Positions 15,201 to 24,715 are shown, numbered from the stretch's first letter. The stretch is 64,000 bases of DNA from JAGOTP01 sp964600845 (GCA_964600845.1 CAZRJW010000001.1:1-64000); one strand, 5' to 3'. Notes: generated by a model not told the origin, from the sequence alone. Program-made: numbers and translations.

Positions 15201-18200
15201 CATCTGGATCTGAAATCTTAAACTCGAACACAGGTTGAGTGCTTGTCGTGGAACCATCCACCACTTCAGGTGGACCCAATGACGTCGGGACGTCCGGCGT
15301 TGCATTTGCCTCTACCGTAAAGGCGATCGGACCACCGTTCGTCGCTTCTGCAAAACCAGAGTCTACGTAGCCATCACTTGTACGCACACGCCAGAAATAG
15401 TCTCCGTTAGGCAATGTTTGACCGGCAGAACCAACGGTATATGTACCATCTCCTTCCGCCTGACCTACTTGGAATGAACGAACGCCCTGCGTCCCAGAAG
15501 CAGATACATATTCGACCAGTGGAGAGCTATAATCCACGGTATCGTCAATTTGAATGAAGTACCGAAGTTTATCCGCCCCATCAGGGTCTGCGGTCATGAA
15601 ATTGAAGATAGGGGTATTCGTACTCGTCGTGGAGCTATCCGTCAGATCAACGGGACCAAGCGAGGTCGGGTCAGAAGGACCCGCATTTCCGGAGGATACT
15701 GCGAAAGCAACTTGGCCAAGACCGCGTGCGATGGTGTATGCCGAGTACACGGAACCGTCGTGCGCAATCACACGCCAGTAGATATTTCCCGCTGGCAACG
15801 TTTGACCAGAACTCCCAACAATGTATGCCCCGATCCCCATCCCTTCCGCCTGACCAACCTGGAAACTCTTCTCTCCTGGCGCACCCGGCTCAGAGCTGAA
15901 GGCCAGCAATAACGATCCAAAATCTGAAGAATTATCAACTTCAATTTGATAGGCTACCTGATCCCCTACATCCCCATCCGTTACCGTGAAATTGAAGATG
16001 GGGGTATTTGTTGTCGTACTTGAACCATCTACCAGGTCTGCCGGACCAAGGTTGTATGGAGAAACAGGTGCCGCATTTCCTCCTGCAATCTCGAACGCAA
16101 CCGCTCCGCCATTCGCGACGGTAGACGTGGCTGGCGCTATGCCATCCGTTACCGAAACCATCCAATAGTACATTCCGTCAGGAAGTGCCTGCCCAAAAGA
16201 CCCAGCCGTATACGTAGCGATCCCCGTTCCCGTCGCCTGCCCTACTTGGAACGTGTAATCGCCCGCCGGAGCCCAGTTAGAGGTGTACTCCACCTCTGGT
16301 GAAAGGAAGTCCGAGCTATCATCGATCAGAATCGTATAGCTCACCGTAGAAGCGAGATCTGGATCCACGAGCGTGAAATTTAACATTGGATTGCTTGTCG
16401 TTGTCGCGGAGCCATCCACCATATCGGCCGGACCAAGAGCAGAAGGCATGGAGGGCGGGGTATTCACACCCGTGACCGTGAATGCAGTTGCCCCACCATT
16501 TGCCGTAGCTGCAGCTGAGAGGGCAATCCCATCACTTGCAAGCACACGCCAATAGTAGTCTCCATTTGTGAGCAGCTGTCCTTCGCCTCCCATTCCGTAG
16601 GCACCTCCTACTCCAGGAGCCTGGCCAACCTGGAAAGACCTTGGTCCCTGTGCCGCAAAAGCTGATGAGTAGTTCACTAGGAGCGAAGAGAAGTCCTCTG
16701 TATCATCGATTTGAATGATATAGGCGAGCTCATCAAGCACATCATCATCCGCTAACGTGAAGTTGAAGATCATCGTACCCGTACTCGTTGATGAACCATC
16801 TACAAGATCCGTCGGACCGAGAGCGGAAGGCGTAGACGGAGCAATGTTTCCACCATCTGTTGTAAAGGCAACGATTCCGCTGCTTGTCGCGAGCACGTAG
16901 GCAGAGAAAGACCCTGCATCAAGAGTACGCACACGCCAGTAGTACGATCCGGCTGTCAGAGGCTCACTCTCTGCCCCAACTGTATATACCCCCGTACCCG
17001 CTGCCTGGCCTACGAGGAAGCTGAAAGCTCCTTGCACGCCTAGATCAGAAGTGTAGTCAACAACCGGTGAAGAGAAGTCGAAGGTGTCATCAATTTGGAT
17101 TTGGTACCCAACATCATCCATAGCATCCAAATCGCTCAGGTTGAAATAGAAATTTGGCGTAAGCGTGCTCGTCGTTGAACCATCCCATAAATCTTCTGGC
17201 CCGAGCGCGGAAGGTTCGAACGGGGCATTGTTCGGCGGCGTAGCAAACGCCACAATCGACGTGGACGTTGCATCGGCCGTTACGGCATCCGCATCAACGT
17301 ATGTTGTCTGAATATCTCCATTAGCAACAAGATCAAGGAGCCCATCATCCGGCACCGCTATTCCACTCGCGGCAACCAATAACCCAGCCGCATTCGTAAA
17401 AATACCTGAAGATGGGGTTGTTTCTGTTAAGGTAATTGTCTCTGAATCTGCCCCTGCAGCTACTGTACTCGTGACAGTGATCATGACCGTTTCTTGCAGC
17501 GCTCCATCCAAGTTCAGACCTGAATCCTTCAACCTGACGTACACGGACTCCGTTGCATAGGTAGATGTCACCGCGTCTCCTGTACTCGACGTGAAAACGA
17601 GATAGTCGACATCATAGTGAAGATGAGAGCCCGGTGGCGTGAAAATCAAACCTTCATTGACCAAATCTCCATCCGCCATGAATGACTGTGCATTCATATC
17701 GAGGGTTGCTCCAGCAGCGATCGTCGTCGTGGCTACAGTGGTGACCGTGTTATCGAGGAAATAAGACGTTGCCCCAACCAAACTCAGATTCCCGTAGGTC
17801 TCTGCGAAAATGGTAAATGGAGTGGTTGTTGTATACCGCACATGGGACAGAGCTCCGAAACTGTAGCTTCCTGCGCCTTGTGTATCGATCGTTCCATCAA
17901 TATCGAGGAGAGAGCCAGCCCCCAAGGAAAATGACCCATGCGTCACGATAGAGCCTGTTGAGCTAACCGATGGACCAAAGCCCGGAGCACCTGCATCCGT
18001 GAAAACAACGAACCCATGATTAACCCAGTCGCGTACATTCAAGCTCAGAGCTGTCTGGGTCAAGCCTAGGTTGTTAATGTTTAAGGTATTCCCGGACTCA
18101 ACAGTCAATGTTCCGTTCACTGTCGCAGATATGTCCGAACCCGAAAGACTGGTTGAAGCTCTTCGAGCAATAAGATTGTGATAGTTCCAAGGCGCAATAA

Positions 18201-19602
18201 ACTCCGCTCCTGTGTAAATAACCGTTCCACTTCCGGGGATAAACGTCCCTGTAGTCGTAAAGTCACTCATCAGCACAAACGTGGCTGAGCCGCCGTAGAT
18301 GGACCCATTGTTCGTAATCGACAGAGTAGTCGTCGTAAAACCGGACTCAAGTTGAAGTTCACCGTTGTTTATAAGCTCCGCCATGAACTGAGTCGTACTC
18401 GCTCCAAGGTAGATCGCTCCTGTCGAGGTCACTTGTCCAGCAAAATACAGCGGTGCATCGACCGCCGAAAACACCATATTTGATTGCACGGTCGTCGTTC
18501 CATGAACCGACAAGGGATCGGTTGCTACGATAAATTCGCCCGACGTCAGCGTGAGTGCATTCATGACCGTCGTTGAAGCAGTCAAGACAACTGCCCCCAT
18601 TGGCTTATCTACAGTCATCGAATTCCACACTAAACCACTCACCGATTGACCGGCAGCCCCACTAAAATGGACGTCTACATTCGCAGAAGTGCTGAAATCG
18701 CCTGTGTTTACTAACGCTCCACCGACATAGAGCGTACACGGGCCAGCACAGATAAGAGTACCGCTATTCGACAGGTCACCGCCGACCGCATTTGTATTTG
18801 AGATGCTACTTGTGAGAAGCACCGTACCATCATTGATGAAGTCACCTGAAATAACTACCGATAGGTTATTAAACGCGAAGCTAGAACCAGACTCGATGTA
18901 CAGGTCGTTAGCAATCGTAAACTGTCCTTGTGGGTAGGGTGACGACAAGCCCGTATTTACGACATCAAGATTGTAGAAGCTAGCCAAAGTAAAGTAGGCA
19001 TCCCCCGCATCACCCGTCATACGAACACGACCCGTTCCCGGGTCAACGGCTCCCGCACCGAGCCAGATGTTTCCCGTGCCTGTCATCGCCAGGGTCCCCG
19101 TCCCCCCATTCCAAGTCCCTGTGTTTGTAATTTGCACGCTACTTGTCGCATGCCCATCCGCCAAGGTGACGGTTCCATCGTTCGTAACGGCTCCATCAAA
19201 TTGCCAGTCTGAGGTGGAGTTAAGCAAAAGCCCCCCAGAAAGAATATCGGTTGTTCCAACGACCGTCATCGCATGCGAGTCGGTAAAGAGCGTACCGCTA
19301 ATCGATAAACTTCCAACGTTAATCGGAACGACGAGGTTCGTCGTCGTTGCCGCTGGAATCACGACATCGTCCCCCACTCCTGGCACTGCCAAACAAGACC
19401 AGTTATCGGCTACGTTAAAGCTGTTCAATGCTTCCGTCGATGCGAATGTACAGGTGGCCGCCGATGCGGAATGAGAAAGACCGAGTACAGAAACCAGCAT
19501 CAGCGCGAACACCCCCAATCCTCGTAGCACCCAAGGCTGTAGCATCTCCGTCCTGCGACCAACTGGCAGCGTTTTTTTCGTCGAAATGAAAGGGCTAAAC
19601 AT
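12274..19602 (-). CDS. Giant secreted surface protein with nine Fn3-like repeats and Calx-beta domains
   Basis: 2442 residues. In order: signal peptide (about 28-48, ending SASA); a Cys/Trp module (DNWSC) leading into beta-helix-like repeats to about 650; a VDYLVF ... VYVRLKD ... SETITLTET domain also found in the 1291-residue protein; nine tandem repeats of about 129 residues (788-1947); two Calx-beta-like domains (about 1950-2165) ending in TITDND and TVTITDND; 23 Gly (2180-2202); and a C-terminal domain with core AWNVLMYRIRF, ending VRALGYIK. Asp-rich loops suggest Ca2+ binding. It is likely a cell-surface adhesin. A TATGAT box lies 11 nt before the ATG at 19602. The micropeptide follows in the same direction. 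Confidence 0.87.
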   Translation of the reverse strand: MFSPFISTKKTLPVGRRTEMLQPWVLRGLGVFALMLVSVLGLSHSASAATCTFASTEALNSFNVADNWSCLAVPGVGDDVVIPAATTTNLVVPINVGSLSISGTLFTDSHAMTVVGTTDILSGGLLLNSTSDWQFDGAVTNDGTVTLADGHATSSVQITNTGTWNGGTGTLAMTGTGNIWLGAGAVDPGTGRVRMTGDAGDAYFTLASFYNLDVVNTGLSSPYPQGQFTIANDLYIESGSSFAFNNLSVVISGDFINDGTVLLTSSISNTNAVGGDLSNSGTLICAGPCTLYVGGALVNTGDFSTSANVDVHFSGAAGQSVSGLVWNSMTVDKPMGAVVLTASTTVMNALTLTSGEFIVATDPLSVHGTTTVQSNMVFSAVDAPLYFAGQVTSTGAIYLGASTTQFMAELINNGELQLESGFTTTTLSITNNGSIYGGSATFVLMSDFTTTGTFIPGSGTVIYTGAEFIAPWNYHNLIARRASTSLSGSDISATVNGTLTVESGNTLNINNLGLTQTALSLNVRDWVNHGFVVFTDAGAPGFGPSVSSTGSIVTHGSFSLGAGSLLDIDGTIDTQGAGSYSFGALSHVRYTTTTPFTIFAETYGNLSLVGATSYFLDNTVTTVATTTIAAGATLDMNAQSFMADGDLVNEGLIFTPPGSHLHYDVDYLVFTSSTGDAVTSTYATESVYVRLKDSGLNLDGALQETVMITVTSTVAAGADSETITLTETTPSSGIFTNAAGLLVAASGIAVPDDGLLDLVANGDIQTTYVDADAVTADATSTSIVAFATPPNNAPFEPSALGPEDLWDGSTTSTLTPNFYFNLSDLDAMDDVGYQIQIDDTFDFSSPVVDYTSDLGVQGAFSFLVGQAAGTGVYTVGAESEPLTAGSYYWRVRTLDAGSFSAYVLATSSGIVAFTTDGGNIAPSTPSALGPTDLVDGSSTSTGTMIFNFTLADDDVLDELAYIIQIDDTEDFSSLLVNYSSAFAAQGPRSFQVGQAPGVGGAYGMGGEGQLLTNGDYYWRVLASDGIALSAAATANGGATAFTVTGVNTPPSMPSALGPADMVDGSATTTSNPMLNFTLVDPDLASTVSYTILIDDSSDFLSPEVEYTSNWAPAGDYTFQVGQATGTGIATYTAGSFGQALPDGMYYWMVSVTDGIAPATSTVANGGAVAFEIAGGNAAPVSPYNLGPADLVDGSSTTTNTPIFNFTVTDGDVGDQVAYQIEVDNSSDFGSLLLAFSSEPGAPGEKSFQVGQAEGMGIGAYIVGSSGQTLPAGNIYWRVIAHDGSVYSAYTIARGLGQVAFAVSSGNAGPSDPTSLGPVDLTDSSTTSTNTPIFNFMTADPDGADKLRYFIQIDDTVDYSSPLVEYVSASGTQGVRSFQVGQAEGDGTYTVGSAGQTLPNGDYFWRVRTSDGYVDSGFAEATNGGPIAFTVEANATPDVPTSLGPPEVVDGSTTSTQPVFEFKISDPDGADTVKYWIEIDDSSDFASLVVSYRSDLLAQGAHTFQVGQPGTIGIGGNHQEGGFGQGLTNGSYYWRVKTLDASGLVSSYTTANGGAVAFVVAGGNTAPSSPSSLGPADMVDGSTTSTNNPVFNFTVADADPGAILAYTIYIDNNSDFSSPVVVHSDDWDAAGVRTFQVGQATGTGVAYYTTGNVGQTLPDGNYYWMVSVSDSFGSSPATVANGGAIAFVVDAVANLAPSAPSSLGPTALVDGSTTSTDNPTFTFTLNDPDDAEIMYYIITVDDTSDFSSPVTVYTSVAGSEGEGARSFQMGQAAGLGVYSVGASSQTLTDGSYYWRVTACDDEDCTGPTTANSGAIAFVVDTVANSNPNLPSSLGPADLVDGSTTSTATPTFQFTLTDPDVADTLQYVFQIDDSSDFGSLIVNYTSAQAVQGAKTFQVGQAAGDGVYTSGSGGQVLSNGSYYWRVLAYDPSVAGSGASTANGGAVAFEVDTDLRLVQFGTSAGSSLESVTATSVRIVLDAVHSSDVTVSYAVTGGTATGSGTDFTSILAATPITITAGQTSTTFDFSIVNDSIAESNETIIFTLSSPVAATLGGRTTYTYTITDNDTVGATLSETGLAVTEGSTTDTYTVVLNTEPTSTVQILLSTTSTQFTLSTSTLTFTTSNWDTPQTVTVTAVNDSSVESTATGWITHTASSTGEYVASLAINTITVTITDNDVAPSSGGGGGGGGGGGGGGGGGGGGGGGSNISNLTQTTTTTSATTTVVTPIVIISEPTPVIEEIVPVVTPEPQTNGGCPVITTPFINAIDRTCLLSFLGLTAPDEAAELRARQGVTADAKEFGLRVYGGQMDLYSNFIAYGNSYVTRRLGERERRAVVRDTLQVIGYGAKAEDFHRMTIGLKPITRNIGAEQRQVPVVRDLFRKMYKHDPNFKNPKDDLAWNVLMYRIRFTRNLTLEQQGIVKFRSIFRRAPVTPLDWSAVRALGYIK
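12997..13065 (-). repeat. Poly-Gly (23 codons) trinucleotide tract
   Basis: Twenty-three consecutive GGN codons (forward NCC) form a flexible linker between the Calx-beta region and the C-terminal domain. The imperfect GGC/GGT/GGA mixture can expand or contract by whole codons. Confidence 0.9.
13760..17240 (-). repeat. Nine tandem ~387-bp repeats encoding Fn3-like domains
   Basis: Each unit has the same order of motifs: SLGPADLVDGSTTST, then FNFTL-DPD, Y-IQIDDSSDFSS, SFQVGQA-G-G, a GQTL-NG-YYWRV core, and TANGGAIAF. The nine copies differ by substitution, so they are old duplications held in frame. The YYWRV motif and length resemble fibronectin type III or related beta-sandwich domains. Confidence 0.88.
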
Positions 19603-19655
19603 AGATGCCCAACATCATACTAGATGCGTTCTACGAGCGCCATACCCTTAAACAC

Positions 19656-19689
19656 AAACACACCGCCCCTCTCAGGAGACGGTGTGTTT
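19656..19689 (-). terminator. Terminator of the lipoprotein / ileS transcript
   Basis: Stem AAACACACCG / CGGTGTGTTT (19656-19665 with 19680-19689), followed leftward by a T-rich tract. It lies 15 nt past the lipoprotein stop. Confidence 0.75.
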
Positions 19690-19703
19690 CGCCTGCCTCG
19701 GTC

Positions 19704-20534
19704 TTACCGAGGAACCGTTACACTCGTGGCCTCTGTAATCGCTGTTTCAGATCCGGAGCCTAAGTCATAGGTGGATTTCACCATCCCTACACCCTCAACC
19801 CACCACTCTGTCCCTCGAATACTCGATCCCATCCCCAGATCGGTTGTCGCAAGGATTTTGAGCGCGTCATACTCACCCGCTGGAACACGCACACGCTCTG
19901 CCGCAACCGCGCGACGCGTGATGGAGACGGTGAGGTCAATCGGTTCGCGTAATGGACTGTCTGGCCCAGGCGTCGTTGCTTCCATGCGAATATCGAATCC
20001 ATTGCGCCATTCTGACCCAACGCGTACGTCCGCCGGAAGCATATCTCCACTTGAATTTCGCGTAACAACCCGGAATTGATTCGCTGCAGACCCACCCGCA
20101 ACCCGTGAACCCATGTCGATATAGGATCGCGCCATGAGCCCTCCGTTCGCACATTCGATCAATTGCTCAGATACAATCGGCGGCTGGTCAGGTGTTGAGG
20201 AGTCAAAGGTGGCTACCAACTTCGCAGTTGTCGCTGTTGCTTCCGTAACCTTCAGCACATATCCCCCCGAAGACACCCCTCCGATCGCGGTAAATTCGCT
20301 CCGATACCGAACCTCGTATCCAGGACGGAGAGGATAATACGGGTGATCGCACGCACCGCGTGCCACCATCGCCGCCCCACCCCGCGTTCCTTCCGCAGAA
20401 GGAACGACCGCCTCTGCGCCTGTGCCCGCTGCGGGGGCCGCAGGTGCCGGTTCACGGCTACAACCGGCGCCCAAGAGAACCAGTCCCCCCACCGCGAAGG
20501 CGGAGAAGGAGCGCATCAAAGATCGAGTGTGCAT
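19704..20534 (-). CDS. Lipoprotein of unknown function
   Basis: 276 residues. The N-terminus is a lipoprotein signal with lipobox LLGAGC (Cys near residue 25). A Pro/Ala linker leads to a beta-rich domain beginning CDHPYYPLRPGYEVRYRS and ending TEWWVEGVGMVKSTYDLGSG. This pattern (a starting block, a WRNGF segment, and a final 'WWVEGVGMVKS' strand) resembles TapB/DUF3108-type periplasmic lipoproteins. It follows ileS by 20 nt on the same strand and ends before the terminator at 19656, so it is probably co-transcribed with ileS without a shared function. Confidence 0.78.
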   Translation of the reverse strand: MHTRSLMRSFSAFAVGGLVLLGAGCSREPAPAAPAAGTGAEAVVPSAEGTRGGAAMVARGACDHPYYPLRPGYEVRYRSEFTAIGGVSSGGYVLKVTEATATTAKLVATFDSSTPDQPPIVSEQLIECANGGLMARSYIDMGSRVAGGSAANQFRVVTRNSSGDMLPADVRVGSEWRNGFDIRMEATTPGPDSPLREPIDLTVSITRRAVAAERVRVPAGEYDALKILATTDLGMGSSIRGTEWWVEGVGMVKSTYDLGSGSETAITEATSVTVPR

Positions 20535-20554
20535 ATGCGAAATAATTCAAGAGT

Positions 20555-23494
20555 TTAGACTAAGCGTACCAAGTATACTTCTCCTTCCCCCACCTCCGCA
20601 CGGACCGCTTCCGGCTCAGACAGGCCCGTCGCAGGCACGAGCTCACTCGCACGCACATCCTTCGCCAATTCTGTAGCGGATTCTTCAATCAATTGTTTAA
20701 GCTCTGCGTTCTGCGTTTCATACCCAAAACGCACGACATCCGCTGGCGAGAGACCTAGTTGCTTGCGATAGGCCATCATCTGACGCATCAGCTCACGCCG
20801 CAACCCCTTTTTGCGTAACTCTGGAGTAATCACCGTATCGAGCTCAACCGTATCTTCCGTCGCTTCGGCGGGAGCTTGCGCCAACTGGACCAACTCCACG
20901 TTCAATTCATCCCGTACGAGCGACATCAGGTCACCTTGATGCGCGAGACGCTGAACATCCTCCGCCGAGCGTACGAACAGCGTGACCTTCGCCAACGCCT
21001 GACGCACAGGAATCTTGCTGACGTTACGTGCCTCCTGACCTTTCGAGACCATTTGACGTACCCAGACCATATCTTGCATCAACTTATCGTTGATATAGCG
21101 CTCTTGGACCTTTGGCCAGAACTCCAAATGCACCGAGCTCTTCTGTCCACCGATGTCGAGATAGATCCGCTCCGCGATAAAGGGCATGAACGGGGCAATC
21201 ATCTTTGAAAACTCTTCGAGGATTTCTTTCAATGTTCGAAGTGCATCCAGGCGTTCATACTCATGCTCGGACTTAAAGCGCTCACGCGAACGGCGCAACC
21301 ACCAGGTGGAGAGATCATCCACAAACCCACGCAACGGACGGGTCGCGACCGCTAGTTCATAGCCATCCATCGCCTTCGTCACATCTGCAAGCAACTGGTT
21401 GTACCGTGAGTAGAGCCAGCGATCGAGCACATGCGCACTCCGTGGCATCGTGATTTCTACGCGCTGATCTTTTGCGTATGTTTCGTAGAATGTTTTGACG
21501 TTCCAGAGGAGGTTCAAGAACCCACGCACCACGGATTGCAGATCGCGTTCAGAGAAGCTTGGAGATTCACCTTCCACAACCGTCGAAGACAGCATGTAAT
21601 ACCGAAGCGCATCTGCTCCATGCGTCACGAGGACATGCCATGGATCAGGGTAGTTTTTCAACTTCTTCGACATCTTTTTTCCATCTTCCGCCATCAACAA
21701 ACCCGTAACAATCACGTCCTTAAAGGCAGGCTTATCAAACAAGGCCGTCGATAACACGTGGAGGTTATAAAACCACCCACGCGTCTGATCTTGCGCTTCC
21801 CCGATGAAGTCTGCTGGGAAATGTTGTTCGAACCATTTTTTATTTTCGAATGGATAATGCACCGAGGCCACCGGCATACTCCCCGATTCAAACCAACAAT
21901 CGAAGACTTCTGGAATGCGCTTCTGCTCGCCCCCGCAGGCGCATGATAATACAATATCATCAATCATCGGACGGTGGGCATCGAATTCCGCAGGGAACGT
22001 TTCTGCTTTTGCCTTTTCTTTCAATTCTTGGACGGATCCGATCACCGTACGCTCGGAACAACTCATACACTCCCAGACAGGAATCGGAGATCCCCAATAC
22101 CGACTGCGAGAAATATTCCAATCTGGCGCCGAATCAAGTCCACGTCCAAAACGCCCTTCCTTGAAGTGCTCCGGATGCCACTGAATTTTTTCTGCCGTCT
22201 TCAACATGGCAGGTTTTAGCTGCGTTACGTTCACGAACCACGCTTCCTGCGCCTTATACAGAAGAGGCGTATCACAGCGCCAACAGATGGCGACGCTATG
22301 CGTAATCTTTTCCTCGCGGAAAAGCAGCCCACGCTGAACTAAATCTTCGATCACGATTGGATTCGCTTCACTCGTTTTTCTGCCACCTAACAGGCCACAA
22401 GCCGAAATAAATACGCCTTCATCATTCAACGTCTGTAGAATGGGGAGGTTTTTTGCTTTTCCAACCTGCAAGTCCTCTTCGCCAAAGGCAGGAGCGGTGT
22501 GCACAATCCCCGTTCCATCGCTTGCTGTGACATGCTCTCCCGTAACCACGCGGAAACCATTTCCTTCGACAGGAAGATACGAATAGAGCGCTTCGTACGT
22601 TTTTTCTTCCAGCTCTTTTCCTGTCCAACGCGCCAGCACCGTCACTTCCACCCCTTGGAAGACATCTGCGACACGCGCCTCCGCCAGAATAAGCACGTCC
22701 TCACTTCCCGCAGCCGTCACAGCGACATAGGTCAACTCCGGATGCACGCTTAAACCTGTATTTGCTGGCAGAGTCCAAGGCGTAGTTGTCCACGCTAAGA
22801 AGTAGGCCTTCTTTCCCTCAATCTGCGCCAGGTCACCCGTTGCTGGAAATTTAACATAGACAGCCGGGTCTTCTCGCTCGATATAGGAATTCCCCATCGC
22901 AACCTCAAAGTTTGAAATCGGCGTCGCACAGCGTGGGCAATACAAGGAGACTCGAAAACCTTTATAGATATGCTCCTTTTTATAGAGCTCAGAAAAGACC
23001 CACCAAACAGACTCGATGTAATTCGTATCCATCGTCTTATACGAATCCTCAAATTCAACCCAACGCCCAAGACGGTCGATGTATTTACCCCATTCTTTTT
23101 CGTACGCAAAAATCGCTGTCCGACAGGCGGCGTTAAACTTATCGATCCCGTGAGCTTCGATCTCTTTCTTTGAACCAAGCTTTAATTCTTTTTCAATAAT
23201 GTTCTCAATCGGCAACCCATGACAATCCCAACCCCACTTTCTTGGAACGCGATAGCCTTGCATCGTCCAATAGCGAGGAACCGCATCTTTGATCGTCGAC
23301 TGAAGCAAGTGTCCGTAGTGCGGAAGTCCGGTTGCAAACGGAGGTCCGTCATAAAACGTGAAGATTTTATCCGCAGGGCGTTCGTCAATACTCCGCTCAA
23401 AAATGCGTTCAGCAGCCCAATGGGCCGAGATCCCCTCTTCGATCGAAGGGAAAAGGGGCTTTCTTTCAGGGGAAGAGGAGGGAGGAGCAGACAT
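20555..23494 (-). CDS. ileS: Isoleucyl-tRNA synthetase
   Basis: About 979 residues; charges tRNA-Ile in the cytosol. The class I HIGH equivalent is HYGH in FATGLPHYGHLL, and WGWDCHGLPIENIIEKE follows. The KMSKS equivalent is KKMSKKLKN. The editing (CP1) region and the anticodon-binding domain are both present. The DGPPFATGLPHYGHLL and CWRCDTPL signatures are those of the eukaryote-like (IleRS2) branch. I chose the start MSAPPSSSPERKP at 23494; an in-frame ATG at 23539 would overlap the upstream region of the divergent rpiB. A lipoprotein gene follows. Confidence 0.96.
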   Translation of the reverse strand: MSAPPSSSPERKPLFPSIEEGISAHWAAERIFERSIDERPADKIFTFYDGPPFATGLPHYGHLLQSTIKDAVPRYWTMQGYRVPRKWGWDCHGLPIENIIEKELKLGSKKEIEAHGIDKFNAACRTAIFAYEKEWGKYIDRLGRWVEFEDSYKTMDTNYIESVWWVFSELYKKEHIYKGFRVSLYCPRCATPISNFEVAMGNSYIEREDPAVYVKFPATGDLAQIEGKKAYFLAWTTTPWTLPANTGLSVHPELTYVAVTAAGSEDVLILAEARVADVFQGVEVTVLARWTGKELEEKTYEALYSYLPVEGNGFRVVTGEHVTASDGTGIVHTAPAFGEEDLQVGKAKNLPILQTLNDEGVFISACGLLGGRKTSEANPIVIEDLVQRGLLFREEKITHSVAICWRCDTPLLYKAQEAWFVNVTQLKPAMLKTAEKIQWHPEHFKEGRFGRGLDSAPDWNISRSRYWGSPIPVWECMSCSERTVIGSVQELKEKAKAETFPAEFDAHRPMIDDIVLSCACGGEQKRIPEVFDCWFESGSMPVASVHYPFENKKWFEQHFPADFIGEAQDQTRGWFYNLHVLSTALFDKPAFKDVIVTGLLMAEDGKKMSKKLKNYPDPWHVLVTHGADALRYYMLSSTVVEGESPSFSERDLQSVVRGFLNLLWNVKTFYETYAKDQRVEITMPRSAHVLDRWLYSRYNQLLADVTKAMDGYELAVATRPLRGFVDDLSTWWLRRSRERFKSEHEYERLDALRTLKEILEEFSKMIAPFMPFIAERIYLDIGGQKSSVHLEFWPKVQERYINDKLMQDMVWVRQMVSKGQEARNVSKIPVRQALAKVTLFVRSAEDVQRLAHQGDLMSLVRDELNVELVQLAQAPAEATEDTVELDTVITPELRKKGLRRELMRQMMAYRKQLGLSPADVVRFGYETQNAELKQLIEESATELAKDVRASELVPATGLSEPEAVRAEVGEGEVYLVRLV

Positions 23495-23563
23495 AGACGT
23501 GAGTAGACTAAGGATGCGGGGAACTCGGCACTTGGTCAAGGAAGTGTGCTAGCATTCTCCCAT

Positions 23564-24022
23564 ATGTCGTTTCTCCCCCCTCGGGTCGTCGTTGGCGCCG
23601 ATCATGCTGGCCATGAATTAAAGCAGGTGCTAGTCCCCCTCCTAAAAGAACGTGGTTTTGAAGTTGAGGACCTTTCGCCGACCGTTGAACCCGGCGATGA
23701 CTACCCCGTGATCGCCCACCGGGTCGCGGAACAGGTCGCCGCCAGCCAAGGCCAGGTCTGGGGAGCGTTGCTTTGCGGCAGCGGCATTGGGGTCAGTATT
23801 GAAGCAAATCGCCATCCTGGTATACGCGCCGCCCTCGTTCGAACTGCAGAAGACGCTCGCGGAGCCCGCTTGGATGATCATGCGAATGTCTTGGAGCTTG
23901 GCGGCCGAGTCACCCAACCAACTGATCTACCAGCTATTTTAGACGCCTGGATCAACACAGAACCATCCTCCGACCCACGACACCTTCGACGTATCGCTGA
24001 AATCGACCATCCCTCCCTCTAA
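23564..24022 (+). CDS. rpiB: Ribose-5-phosphate isomerase B
   Basis: About 152 residues. Interconverts ribose 5-phosphate and ribulose 5-phosphate. RpiB/LacAB signatures: GADHAGHELKQ at the N-terminus, the catalytic Cys loop in ALLCGSGIGVSIEANR, and ALVRTAEDARGARLDDHANVL. The start is ATG 23564 (MSFLPPRVVVGADHAG); TAGCAT lies 8 nt upstream and there is no Shine-Dalgarno. A GTG at 23546 is less likely. rpe follows after 6 nt, making a pentose-phosphate pair; the transketolase genes lie 3 kb downstream. Confidence 0.94.
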   Translation: MSFLPPRVVVGADHAGHELKQVLVPLLKERGFEVEDLSPTVEPGDDYPVIAHRVAEQVAASQGQVWGALLCGSGIGVSIEANRHPGIRAALVRTAEDARGARLDDHANVLELGGRVTQPTDLPAILDAWINTEPSSDPRHLRRIAEIDHPSL

Positions 24023-24028
24023 TCTTCT

Positions 24029-24715
24029 ATGCATCTCAACACAAAAACCGTTTACCTCTCCCCCTACCAAATCTTGCCCACCATTCTTGAGCAGACCCCT
24101 GAAGCCTGCCGCGAGAAAATTCGCATCGCTGAAACCGCCTCCAAGTGGATTCAGTGGGATATTATGGACGGGAAATTCGTCCCAAATACCACCTGGCATG
24201 ATCCAAGTGCGGTAAAGAACTGGTCCATCCATGCGAAAATCGAGCTTGATCTGATGGTCGAAGATCCCGTAGCTATGATTGGACGCTGGCAAAACGTCCA
24301 CGCGTTCCGCCGGGCCGTCTGGCATATCGAGGCTGATATCGATCATTCGAGTTTGATTTATCAGGTCAAAGATCAGGGCCGCGAAGTCGGTCTCGCGATT
24401 TCGCCCGGGACTTCACTCATGGACCTCACGCCCTACCTTGAATTCTTAGATGTGGTGCAGGTGATGGGGGTACAGCCAGGCAAGAGCGGTCAGCCGTTGC
24501 TTCCTGCGACCGCTGACACAGTGCGCGCCCTTCATAAAATGGCACCTGAACTCACGATCAGCGTGGATGGTGGCGTGAATGATAAGACCATTCTCCCGCT
24601 TGCCAAAGCAGGCGCATCTCACTTCTGCATGAACAGCGCCTTTTATACGCACGCTTTTCCACGCGACTTCCTCTACGGCCAGCTGGATCGACTCGAACAT
24701 TTAAAGCTACAATAG
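24029..24715 (+). CDS. rpe: Ribulose-phosphate 3-epimerase
   Basis: 228 residues, TIM-barrel. Interconverts ribulose 5-phosphate and xylulose 5-phosphate. Signatures: WDIMDGKFVPNTTW (metal His replaced in register by the family's MDG motif), ELDLMVEDP, the phosphate loop VQVMGVQPGKSGQ, and TISVDGGVNDKT. The classical N-terminal 'PSIL' is PTIL here. It is the second gene of the rpiB-rpe operon (6-nt gap). The next gene, a surface protein, begins 8 nt later, so the transcript may continue. Confidence 0.93.
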   Translation: MHLNTKTVYLSPYQILPTILEQTPEACREKIRIAETASKWIQWDIMDGKFVPNTTWHDPSAVKNWSIHAKIELDLMVEDPVAMIGRWQNVHAFRRAVWHIEADIDHSSLIYQVKDQGREVGLAISPGTSLMDLTPYLEFLDVVQVMGVQPGKSGQPLLPATADTVRALHKMAPELTISVDGGVNDKTILPLAKAGASHFCMNSAFYTHAFPRDFLYGQLDRLEHLKLQ

